Shown here: in pieces, positions 8,272-16,000 of the stretch
Numbering within the stretch: the stretch's first letter is position 1
Layout of the letters: the number at the start of each line of letters is the position of its first letter
Assembly (NCBI GenBank): GCA_944384995.1
Contig: CALWVN010000016.1
Coordinates: 1-40,766 of the forward strand
Reading direction: 5' to 3'
Origin: an uncultured Clostridia bacterium
GTDB lineage: Bacteria; Bacillota; Clostridia; Oscillospirales; Acutalibacteraceae
Length of the DNA stretch: 40,766 nt
Position numbers and translations under genes: made by a program
The notes under the pieces: generated by a model
The model's input: only the letters and a program-made list of their open reading frames with translations
Database searches by the model: none
Told to the model about the DNA's origin: nothing

Positions 8272-8319
8272 TTTGTATAAATTTTCGGCTCTTCACAAAA
8301 GTCCCAATCGGGCTTTTGC

Positions 8320-8347
8320 CTTCTGATTTCTGGATTCTGATCTCTGA
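8320..8347 (+). repeat. Heptad array, 4 units, abutting a ribosome binding site
   Basis: Units CTTCTGA, TTTCTGG, ATTCTGA, TCTCTGA. The array ends within the GAAAGGG ribosome binding site of the next gene. Confidence 0.8.
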
Positions 8348-8360
8348 AAGGGTGTCGCTT

Positions 8361-9896
8361 ATGGACCTTTTACACTTAAAAAGCGGAACGGATGTGCGCG
8401 GTACGGCGATCAACGAAGCCGCGCCCGAACAGATCGACCTGACCGACGAGGTCGTCCGCCGCGTCATTGCGGCGTTCGTGCCGTTCCTGGCGAAGGCCTG
8501 CGGCAAGCGCGCCGAGGACTTAATAATTTCGGTCGGGCACGATTCGCGCGTGTCCGCCGAACGCATCCGCCGCGCGGTGCTCTTGGCACTGACCGTGCAA
8601 AACGTGCATATTTTGGACTGCGGACTGTGCTCGACGCCCGCCATGTTCATGACGACGCAGACCGAAGGCTGTGACGGCGCGGTGCAGATCACCGCGAGCC
8701 ACCACCCGTGGGACCGCAACGGGCTCAAATTCTTTACCCGCGCAGGCGGCATTTCGGGCGCACAGCTCACGGAAATTTTGTCTGCCGCCGAAACAGTGGA
8801 GCTGTGCGCGGCGCCGACAGAGATCAAAGCCGAAAAACTTGACTATCTGCCCATATACTGCGCGCATTTGCAGAATCTTATCAAAGAAGGCGTGCAAAGC
8901 GCGGATTACGACCACCCGCTTGCGGGCATGAAGATCGTCGTGGACGCGGGCAACGGTGTGGGCGGCTTTTACGCGGACCGCGTGCTTGCGCCCTTGGGGG
9001 CGGACACGGCAGGAAGCTGTTACCTCGACCCGGACGGACGCTTTCCGAACCACGTCCCGAATCCCGAAAATGCCGAAGCCATGGAAAGTGTACGGCAGGC
9101 GACACTGCGTGCGCACGCCGACCTCGGCGTGATCTTCGACACGGACGTGGACCGCGGCGCAGCGGTGACGGCAAGCGGCGAAGCGCTCAACCGCAACCGC
9201 CTTGTCGCCGTGGCGGCTGCCATTGCGCTGGAGAAATGCCCCGGCGGCACGGTCGTGACCGATTCCGTGACCTCGTCGGGCTTGACAAAATTTATCAACG
9301 AAACGCTCGGCGGCAAACACCTGCGCTTCAAGCGCGGCTACAAGAACGTCATTGACGAAGCCGAACGGCGCACGAAAGCGGGCGAAAACGTCCCGCTTGC
9401 CATCGAGACCTCCGGGCATGCGGCGTTTTGCGAAAATTATTTCCTTGACGACGGCGCATACCTTGTCACGCGCATCATCATTAAGCTCTGCCGCTTAAAG
9501 CGCGAGGGGAAAACGCTCGACACACTTCTCGCCGCACTTGAAGAACCCGCCGAAGAAGCGGAGGTGCGTCTGCCCATCACCGAAGCGGATTTTCGCGCCT
9601 GCGGCGAACGTGTTTTGGCACAGGTGGAAAAGCTGGCGCAAGCCGCGCCTTGCATGACCGTTGCGGACGACAGCTATGAGGGTGTCAAGGTCATTTTCCC
9701 GGAAGATGCGGGTGACGGCTTTTTCATCCTGCGCTTAAGCGTCCACGATCCGCTCCTGCCGGTGAATCTGGAATCCGCAAAAGCGGGCGGGGTGCGGCGC
9801 ATCGCGCAGGCACTCTTGGGGCTTCTTGCGGGCGCAGAGGGCATAGACCTTGCTCCGCTGCAACAATTTTGCGGGGAAATCGGGAAAGGATATTGA
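8361..9896 (+). CDS. Phosphohexomutase (phosphomannomutase/phosphoglucomutase)
   Basis: Alpha-D-phosphohexomutase, 512 residues, which would interconvert hexose 1- and 6-phosphates. Family marks are KSGTDVRG at the N terminus, the phosphoserine loop TASHHP with Ser113, the metal loop DTDVDR at residues 260-265 (usually DGDxDR), and the sugar-binding ETSGHA at 349-354. The start at 8361 follows GAAAGGGTG with suitable spacing; an in-frame ATG 15 codons upstream lies in a heptad array and is less likely. It could connect galactose-1-phosphate or mannose metabolism to central pathways. The Thr in the metal loop and the missing canonical 'GEMSG' spelling suggest a divergent subfamily, so glucose versus mannose preference is open. 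Confidence 0.88.
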   Translation: MDLLHLKSGTDVRGTAINEAAPEQIDLTDEVVRRVIAAFVPFLAKACGKRAEDLIISVGHDSRVSAERIRRAVLLALTVQNVHILDCGLCSTPAMFMTTQTEGCDGAVQITASHHPWDRNGLKFFTRAGGISGAQLTEILSAAETVELCAAPTEIKAEKLDYLPIYCAHLQNLIKEGVQSADYDHPLAGMKIVVDAGNGVGGFYADRVLAPLGADTAGSCYLDPDGRFPNHVPNPENAEAMESVRQATLRAHADLGVIFDTDVDRGAAVTASGEALNRNRLVAVAAAIALEKCPGGTVVTDSVTSSGLTKFINETLGGKHLRFKRGYKNVIDEAERRTKAGENVPLAIETSGHAAFCENYFLDDGAYLVTRIIIKLCRLKREGKTLDTLLAALEEPAEEAEVRLPITEADFRACGERVLAQVEKLAQAAPCMTVADDSYEGVKVIFPEDAGDGFFILRLSVHDPLLPVNLESAKAGGVRRIAQALLGLLAGAEGIDLAPLQQFCGEIGKGY

Positions 9897-9920
9897 CAAA
9901 GGCAAATATTTTAATACAAT
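9893..9920 (+). promoter_or_regulatory. Promoter of the acyl carrier protein gene
   Basis: TTGACA (9893-9898), a 16-bp spacer, and TACAAT (9915-9920). The -35 box contains the stop codon TGA of the upstream phosphohexomutase gene. Confidence 0.75.
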
Positions 9921-9928
9921 GTAGTATA

Positions 9929-9945
9929 TATTGGTTATCCCAATA
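9929..9945. promoter_or_regulatory. Inverted repeat downstream of the acpP promoter (possible operator)
   Basis: TATTGG and CCAATA arms around TTATC, placed at about +2 to +18 relative to the predicted transcription start. No known fatty-acid regulator site (FapR, FabT) is clearly matched. Confidence 0.35.
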
Positions 9946-9966
9946 CGTTCCCGGGAGGTGTAAATC

Positions 9967-10191
9967 ATGATTTTTGAAAAGGTCAGAGACATTATCTGCG
10001 ACCAGTTTGACGTCGAGGAGGATGCCGTCACACCGGAAACGCTTCTCGAAGAGGATCTGGACGCGGACAGCCTGGATCTTGTGGATCTGGTGATGTCATT
10101 TGAGGACGAGTTTCAAATCGAAGTCCCCGAAGAGGAGATCGAAAACATCAAGACCGTCGGCGACATCGTGAAGTATATTGAGGAACACTAA
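9967..10191 (+). CDS. acpP: Acyl carrier protein
   Basis: 74-residue acidic four-helix carrier for fatty-acid synthesis. The phosphopantetheine attachment site is Ser35 in [10 protein letters not shown], the standard DSL motif followed by a hydrophobic helix. GGAGGTG lies 7 nt before the ATG. It has its own promoter, so it is probably expressed separately from the mutase. No fab genes are nearby, so it could serve another acyl pathway, but the sequence is typical of housekeeping AcpP. Confidence 0.92.
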   Translation: MIFEKVRDIICDQFDVEEDAVTPETLLEEDLDADSLDLVDLVMSFEDEFQIEVPEEEIENIKTVGDIVKYIEEH

Positions 10192-10205
10192 GGAACACGA
10201 AATGC

Positions 10206-10232
10206 GCGGGGGCGTCCGAACGGCGTCCCCGC
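10206..10232 (+). terminator. Hairpin between acpP and proS (weak terminator candidate)
   Basis: Nine-pair stem GCGGGGGCG/CGTCCCCGC (one G-U) with a 9-nt loop, 14 bp after the acpP stop. It lacks a clear U-tract (AAGTTTCAG follows), so it may reduce read-through or stabilise the 3' end rather than terminate. Confidence 0.4.
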
Positions 10233-10259
10233 AAGTTTCAGAAAGCGAGCAGGAAAGAA

Positions 10260-11696
10260 ATGGCTAAGGAAAAGAAATTTGTCGAAGAGATCACCTCCAT
10301 GGAGGTGGACTTCGCCAAGTGGTACACCGATGTCGTCAAAAAAGCGGAGCTGATCGAATACACGGGCGTGAAAGGGTGCCTTGCGCTGCGCCCGTACGGA
10401 TACGCCATTTGGGAGAACATACAGAAGATCCTGGACGAAAAATTCAAAGCGCTCGGGCATGAAAATGTCTGTATGCCGATGTTCATCCCCGAAAGCCTGC
10501 TGAATAAGGAAAAAGAACATGTTGAGGGCTTTGCGCCGGAGGTCGCGTGGATCACCTACGGCGGCAGCGAAAAGCTCGAAGAGCGCCTTTGCGTGCGCCC
10601 CACTTCGGAAACGCTGTTCTGCGAGCACTACAAATCCATCGTCCATTCCTACCGCGATCTGCCGAAGCTCTATAACCAGTGGGTCTCGGTGGTGCGCTGG
10701 GAAAAGACCACCCGCCCGTTCCTGCGCACCCGTGAATTCTGGTGGCAGGAGGGCCACACCATCCACGCCACCGAAGCGGAGGCGCGCGAGGAGACGCTGC
10801 GGATGCTCGACGTCTATGCGGGCTTCTGCGAGCACGAGCTTGCCATGCCGGTCATCAAGGGCGTGAAAACCGAAAAGGAACGCTTCGCCGGCGCGGAGGA
10901 CACCTACACCGTCGAGGCACTCATGCACGACGGCAAGGCGCTGCAAAGCGCGACCTCGCACTATTTCGGCGACGGCTTTGCGCGTGCGTTCGACATTCAG
11001 TATACTGACAAAAACAACACCCTGCAATATCCGTTCCAGACCTCGTGGGGCAGCTCAACGCGGCTCATCGGCGCGATCATCATGGCGCACGGCGACGACC
11101 GCGGGCTCGTGCTCCCGCCCGCCGTCGCCCCCATTCAGGTTATCGTCGTCCCCGTCGCGGCGCATAAGCCCGGCGTTTTGGAGGCGGCAGAAGCCGTCGA
11201 AGCGCGCTTAAAACCCATCTGCCGCGTGAAAACCGATAAGACGGACAATTCCCCCGGCTGGAAGTTTGCACAGTATGAGATGAAGGGCGTGCCGCTGCGG
11301 CTCGAGATCGGTCCGCGCGACCTTGCGGAGAACCAATGCGTGCTCGTGCGGCGTGACAACGGCGAAAAGATCACGGTATCGCTCGACGAGCTCGAAGCGA
11401 AGATCCCCGAGCTGCTCGAATCGGTGCGCAAAGGGCTTTACGACGCGGCGTTCGCCCGCCGGGCAAACATGACCTTCACGGCGAAAACATTCGACGAGAT
11501 CAAGGACATCGCGGAAAACAAGCCCGGCTTCATCAAAGCCATGTGGTGCGGCGACCGCGCTTGTGAGGACAAGCTCAAGGACGAGCTGGGCGTGACCTCG
11601 CGCTGCCTTCCTTTCGAGCAGGAACATATCGGCGACACCTGCGTGTGCTGCGGCAAGCCCGCGACCAAAATGCTCTATTGGGGCAAGGCGTATTAA
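10260..11696 (+). CDS. proS: Prolyl-tRNA synthetase, type without insertion domain
   Basis: Class II aminoacyl-tRNA synthetase charging tRNA-Pro, 478 residues. The length and the C-terminal domain (a Cys cluster in [13 protein letters not shown], ending in WGKAY) fit the archaeal/eukaryotic-like ProRS found in many Clostridia, not the ~570-residue bacterial type with an editing insertion. Motif 2 is visible as [18 protein letters not shown] and the active-site strand as [20 protein letters not shown]. The anticodon-binding domain starts near residue 285 ([11 protein letters not shown]). GCAGGAAAG precedes the ATG. Absence of the insertion implies no cis-editing of Ala-tRNA-Pro. Confidence 0.93.
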   Translation: MAKEKKFVEEITSMEVDFAKWYTDVVKKAELIEYTGVKGCLALRPYGYAIWENIQKILDEKFKALGHENVCMPMFIPESLLNKEKEHVEGFAPEVAWITYGGSEKLEERLCVRPTSETLFCEHYKSIVHSYRDLPKLYNQWVSVVRWEKTTRPFLRTREFWWQEGHTIHATEAEAREETLRMLDVYAGFCEHELAMPVIKGVKTEKERFAGAEDTYTVEALMHDGKALQSATSHYFGDGFARAFDIQYTDKNNTLQYPFQTSWGSSTRLIGAIIMAHGDDRGLVLPPAVAPIQVIVVPVAAHKPGVLEAAEAVEARLKPICRVKTDKTDNSPGWKFAQYEMKGVPLRLEIGPRDLAENQCVLVRRDNGEKITVSLDELEAKIPELLESVRKGLYDAAFARRANMTFTAKTFDEIKDIAENKPGFIKAMWCGDRACEDKLKDELGVTSRCLPFEQEHIGDTCVCCGKPATKMLYWGKAY

Positions 11697-11717
11697 AGCC
11701 TCCTGCCCGGCGCGCGG

Positions 11718-11746
11718 TTGACATTTTTCGCGCGGGCGGGTATACT
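11718..11746 (+). promoter_or_regulatory. Promoter of the lipoprotein gene
   Basis: TTGACA (11718-11723), a 17-bp spacer, and TATACT (11741-11746), about 40 bp before the start codon. Confidence 0.8.
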
Positions 11747-11784
11747 GAAAACAGATTTCGACTGCGGTAAGGGAAGTGTATTAT

Positions 11785-12477
11785 ATGGAAAAGAAAATCA
11801 TTGCCGTGGCGTGCGCGTTACTAACGCTGGTTTTGGCGTTCACAGCGTGTGGGAAGGCGATCGTGACCGGCGACAACGGCATGGAATATGAAGCTGTGAC
11901 CGATGAAGAGGGCAACACCATTGTCAACGAAAACGGCGATATCGTGGTGTATGTCACGGATGCGGACGGCAACTATGTAGAGGATGCGAACGGTGAGCCG
12001 CAGACGAACTCAATTACATTCCCGAGCGTTATTGCGCACGAGGATCGGATTGAAACCGCCAATTACATCCTGCTGATTCCGGAAGGCTGGACGGCGGAAA
12101 GCGACGGAACGCTGGCGCGGGAAGCGGATGAAAATGCCGAACAGAGCATAGAAATCACGAATTTCGGCGAGCTGGAAGACGGCGAGACCTTTGCCGGCAA
12201 GATGCAGGAATCACAGGCGACTTTGGAAGGGCTTGCACAGGCGGTCATTGATAACGGCGGCACGGCGGAGAGTGCGGTCGAATCCGTGCAGTTTTTTGAA
12301 CAGGATGCGACACTCTTGGAACTGACCGCAACCGCGCAGCAAAGGACGTTCCGATACCAGATGCTTTACTTTATGCAGAACGGTGAACTGTATAAAGTGC
12401 AGTACACCGCTACCGACATGGAAAATGAGGCGTTTGACTTGCACGCGTTTGTACTACAGAATCTGACAATGAAATAA
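11785..12477 (+). CDS. Predicted secreted lipoprotein, unknown function
   Basis: 230 residues. The N terminus MEKK plus a hydrophobic stretch ends in LAFTAC, giving a plausible lipobox with lipidated Cys22, though -3 is Phe rather than Leu. Residues 25-75 are acidic and repetitive in character (NENGDIVVYVTDADGNY). The rest resembles a small alpha/beta domain of the DcrB/PsbP-like kind found in Firmicute lipoproteins, which is a fold guess only. The ATG at 11785 is preferred over a GTG 9 bp earlier because AAGGGA sits 10 nt before the ATG. It has its own promoter and terminator. Confidence 0.75.
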   Translation: MEKKIIAVACALLTLVLAFTACGKAIVTGDNGMEYEAVTDEEGNTIVNENGDIVVYVTDADGNYVEDANGEPQTNSITFPSVIAHEDRIETANYILLIPEGWTAESDGTLAREADENAEQSIEITNFGELEDGETFAGKMQESQATLEGLAQAVIDNGGTAESAVESVQFFEQDATLLELTATAQQRTFRYQMLYFMQNGELYKVQYTATDMENEAFDLHAFVLQNLTMK

Positions 12478-12492
12478 AACCGACTTTGGCGG

Positions 12493-12525
12493 GCGGGGCG
12501 AGAAATCGCTCCGCTTACTTTTTGT
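12493..12525 (+). terminator. Rho-independent terminator after the lipoprotein gene
   Basis: Nine-pair stem GCGGGGCGA/TCGCTCCGC with a GAAA tetraloop (one G-U), followed by TTACTTTTTG. Confidence 0.8.
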
Positions 12526-12648
12526 CCGTTGGAGATCAAAAAATGTATACAAGCACAAATACTGGAAGCATCTTCGGCCGATTGGCTGAAAATGAACCGG
12601 CAAAATTGTGAATTATAGAAAAAATGAAAATCTTTTGTGAATAATCTG

Positions 12649-12677
12649 TTGACTTTTCCAAGAAATGATTCTATAAT
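12649..12677 (+). promoter_or_regulatory. Strong promoter of the giant surface-protein unit
   Basis: TTGACT (12649-12654), a 17-bp spacer, and TATAAT (12672-12677). It lies 364 bp ahead of the start codon at 13041, leaving a long transcribed leader. Confidence 0.85.
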
Positions 12678-12683
12678 TTGAAT

Positions 12684-12990
12684 AACCATAGGAATGGTGC
12701 AATGGGGTGAAGTGCCCTCTTTTTTAGGGGACGAGCCCTCGCAGGGGGCGTTTGCCGATTGCGATACACATCCTACGGTAATACGGCTCGGGTGTGTATC
12801 ATCAGTTCTCCGCCGGCTTCGTAAAGCGGAGTGCGGTGGGGACGATCCGAGTACTATGGGCGCGCAGCGTACTGCCTCCCGCTTAGGACGGGTGGTCAGA
12901 GGCGGTCCTCGCGTTCCCTTCCCAAGTCCGGCGAAGCCCCGCGCCGGCAGTTCCCGCAAACCTGGGGCGACTAACCCATTTTCTTTCTCG
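12684..12990 (+). ncRNA. Candidate structured leader RNA, class unknown
   Basis: A GC-rich, stem-rich segment between a strong promoter and the coding region. Closing pairing: AATGGG near 12699-12704 with CCCATT near 12974-12981. Internal stems include an 11-pair helix GATACACATCC/GGGTGTGTATC (about 12761-12800), CTCCGC/GCGGAG (about 12808-12832), AGTAC/GTACT (about 12849-12873), CCCG/CGGG (about 12879-12895), and CCGGC/GCCGG (about 12930-12950). I looked for and did not find signature motifs of SRP RNA, RNase P RNA, tmRNA, T-box, cobalamin, lysine or c-di-GMP riboswitches. It could be a cis-acting leader or an independent RNA; no clear terminator separates it from the gene. Confidence 0.55.
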
Positions 12991-13040
12991 CCATAGAGCT
13001 GAAAGAAGGATGGGAATCTAACAGAAAGGAAAAAGACTAG

Positions 13041-16000
13041 ATGAAAAAGTCAACAAAACTGTTGAGCGTCATCCTGGCGATCGTCATGCTGTTCACCAGC
13101 ATGTCCGTCATGGCGTCGGCGGCAAAGGCTTCTTATCAGTCAGTAAGCGACTTGGAAGGTCTTCAGGCTTACGACGACTATGGTGCCGTTACGCGTCTGA
13201 GCACGGAAGAACGTGTGTCCATCCTCTTGGATTATCTGGACAACATGCTTGCTTCTCTGGGCGGCGAGCCCATAGACATCTCGGTTGCCACGATTGATTA
13301 CAGCTCTGTTAACGCGCTCCTAGGCTCAATCGACGGCTTGAAAGGCAGCATCATCGGTACGCTCGTCGGGAACAACCCTGATGGCGGCGACTTAATTGCT
13401 CGTGTTACCTTGGACTGCTGGCAAGAAGGCATGTCACGCGAAAACACGGCGCAGCTTACAATCGTTGCCGAGATCGTGGAACTGCTCGGTTCCAACGGCG
13501 GCGCTGTGCAGCAGCTTCTGAACGACGGCAGGATCGATCTCGGCGCTCTCGACCCCCTTATTGGCGCTATTGTGGATTTTTCTGCAATTGACGCGTATCT
13601 TGCCGATGTCCCCGGTCTGTTGAAAGGTCTCATTTATCCGCTTTTCGAAAGAAAAGACGATGATATGGATCAGATCAACACACTGACGAACACCGGCAAC
13701 ACGGTTGATTCCGTTCTTACGTCGTTCGTGCAGGGCCTCTTCACCAAGCCCCAGAGCACCACGACCGTGAAGGCGGATGTCTCCGGCGAGATCCAGAGCG
13801 ACCACACACTGCCCACGGTCTCGAATGGCCTTCGTTACTACTATGTGTACGGTACGAACGGTTCCGGCACACCGCAGTACACCTGCTACGTCTATAACAC
13901 AGAGACGAGTGCCTATGAGGCAGAAAAAGAACCCTTTGTTCTGAAGCAGGAAGTGGAAGGCAGCGACACCTATGTGTACGCGAAGTCTACCGGCGACACG
14001 CTCAAGTATTATGAGACCGGTAGCTACTGGCTGCCCTCGCTTGTCGAATCCGGCAGCGCAGCGGACATCATGAACATCTCCACCCAGACCGGCGTGCAGA
14101 TGCTTTACAACATGATCCCGCATGTGTTCGGTGAAATGGCGCCCGTTGTGCTCAACGGCTCCGTCAAAAAGCTCGTTGCCGAGTGGTTCGGCGCACAGTT
14201 CAACTATGTCGGCGAAGTCGGCAGCGATGAAGTCAACGCGCTGGGCAGCGACCCGATCTTCACGGGCAAACAGGGCGAATACCTTTGGGAGTGGTCCGAT
14301 TACGCGGTGATCGACGGCGAGCATTATTATCGCTTTGAAGATTCCGTTTATCAGGCGGATCTTTCCAACAAAAATGCCTATATGGACATCGTCGACTGGG
14401 ATTATGTGATCCCCGATGACCTGCTCAACGATTACATCCCCGGTGCGGACGGCAACACGCCCTCTGCCGCGGGCTACAACACCATCCTGCAGGGCCTCAA
14501 TGACTTCCTTGGCGAAGTGATCGATCTGGTCCTTGCGCCGAATGTTGTGTCTGCGATCAACTGGACGGACGGCAGCAACTCCAACCTTCTTGAAAATGTT
14601 AAGAAGGCGGCGCGCGCTGTTGTCACCATTGCCCCCGAAACCATTTTCGGCGAGCACTATGCGGATGATGAGTACTATCAGCTTCTCATCGATGAAAGCG
14701 CAAAGGATCAGGAGATCCTTTGCGGCATTGCTGCGAAGCTTCTTGAATTCCTCATGCCGCAGCTCATCCTGCCTTCGGCTTCCAGCCTGGAAGGACAGTC
14801 CCTCGGCGCTATGTTTGCTATTGTCCTTCGCGAGCTTGCTACGCAGTTCGTACCGACTTACAACTATGATGCGCTGATTTATGCGGATTACAACACCAAG
14901 ACTCTGCTGTCCGGTAAGGACAACAGCTATTGGCTGGATGTCTGCCTGACCATCGGTGTGGACATCGGCATGAGCTATCTGCGCAACCTTGCCGACCTCG
15001 GCGAGGACACGGAAGTCGGCTATGACTTTGCCGATTCCAAGACCTACGAGCTTGCTGCTTTCGAGCAGAATCCGCAGGCTTGGGAAGCTACCGTGGACTG
15101 GGTCATCGACTGGGCGCTTTCGGATGATTTCGAATGGACCTGGAAGATGGAAAAATTCGTGGATTGCGGCGAAACCATTGATCTTGCCACTGCGCAGGAT
15201 CCTTGGGTGAAGCTCGGCAACATCCTGAAGAACATCCTTCCGATCGATCAGATCCTCAACGTCAATACGGAAGATTCCCACTGGCTTGAGACTGCGCTGC
15301 GTGATAACTTCGTGCTTTCGCTTCTCAACCTTGATGTCGGCAATATTGTCGGCGACGGCGATACGACCGGGCTCCTCGACATCCCGAATGACAGCGTCCT
15401 GTTCATGCAGCCGCTTCTTCCGGCAGTTGTCAATGTTGTCAGAGACCTGCTCAACAGCTTACTTTACAAGGTTGCGGGCAACGACAATCTGATCCCGACC
15501 GATATGGTCAACGGTCAGATCGAGCAGCTGTTCCGTTCGAGCACAGATGCAGTGCAGGATAATCTTGCGAATTTGGCAAGAAGACTCCTTGAAAAGATAA
15601 ATGTGGCTTACAACAACGGTTTGCTGGATCCTGTGATGCCGATCCTTGGTTTCTTTGTCGGCTGGGTTACGGATGCGCAGAAGTTCGCAGATCCTACCCT
15701 GACCTTTACCAATGAAGGCGGCTATAGCTACATTTACACCTCAAGCGGCACGGCAACCACGACGCTTAATATTACCAACAACTCCGCCGGTATGCTGCTT
15801 AAGCACAGAAATTCCAGCGTGACCGACCAGAACTATGTGATGGTTATTGACGGGATTTCCGGCGACTTCACGACCACGCAGTCCTTCCCCGTGGAAGTGC
15901 TTCCTTACAGCAACGCCAGTATCACGCTGACGGCGCCGTATACGGAGGAAAAAGGCGTTGAGATCAATGTCCACTACCACTACAAGCTGAAGGATGGCAC

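Noticed and set aside
12684-12990. Known RNA classes (SRP RNA, RNase P RNA, tmRNA, 6S, cobalamin, T-box, c-di-GMP, c-di-AMP)
   Set aside because: Their conserved core motifs were looked for and not found. GGGGTGAA near 12703 resembles part of the c-di-AMP element, but the other parts are missing. A covariance search would decide.
12694-12996. 100-codon open frame within the leader RNA
   Set aside because: No ribosome binding site at a sensible distance, composition explained by GC-rich stems, and no recognisable protein features.
13434-15281. 615-codon minus-strand frame inside the giant gene
   Set aside because: No start context and low-complexity composition. The plus strand has a signal peptide and dockerin in one continuous frame.
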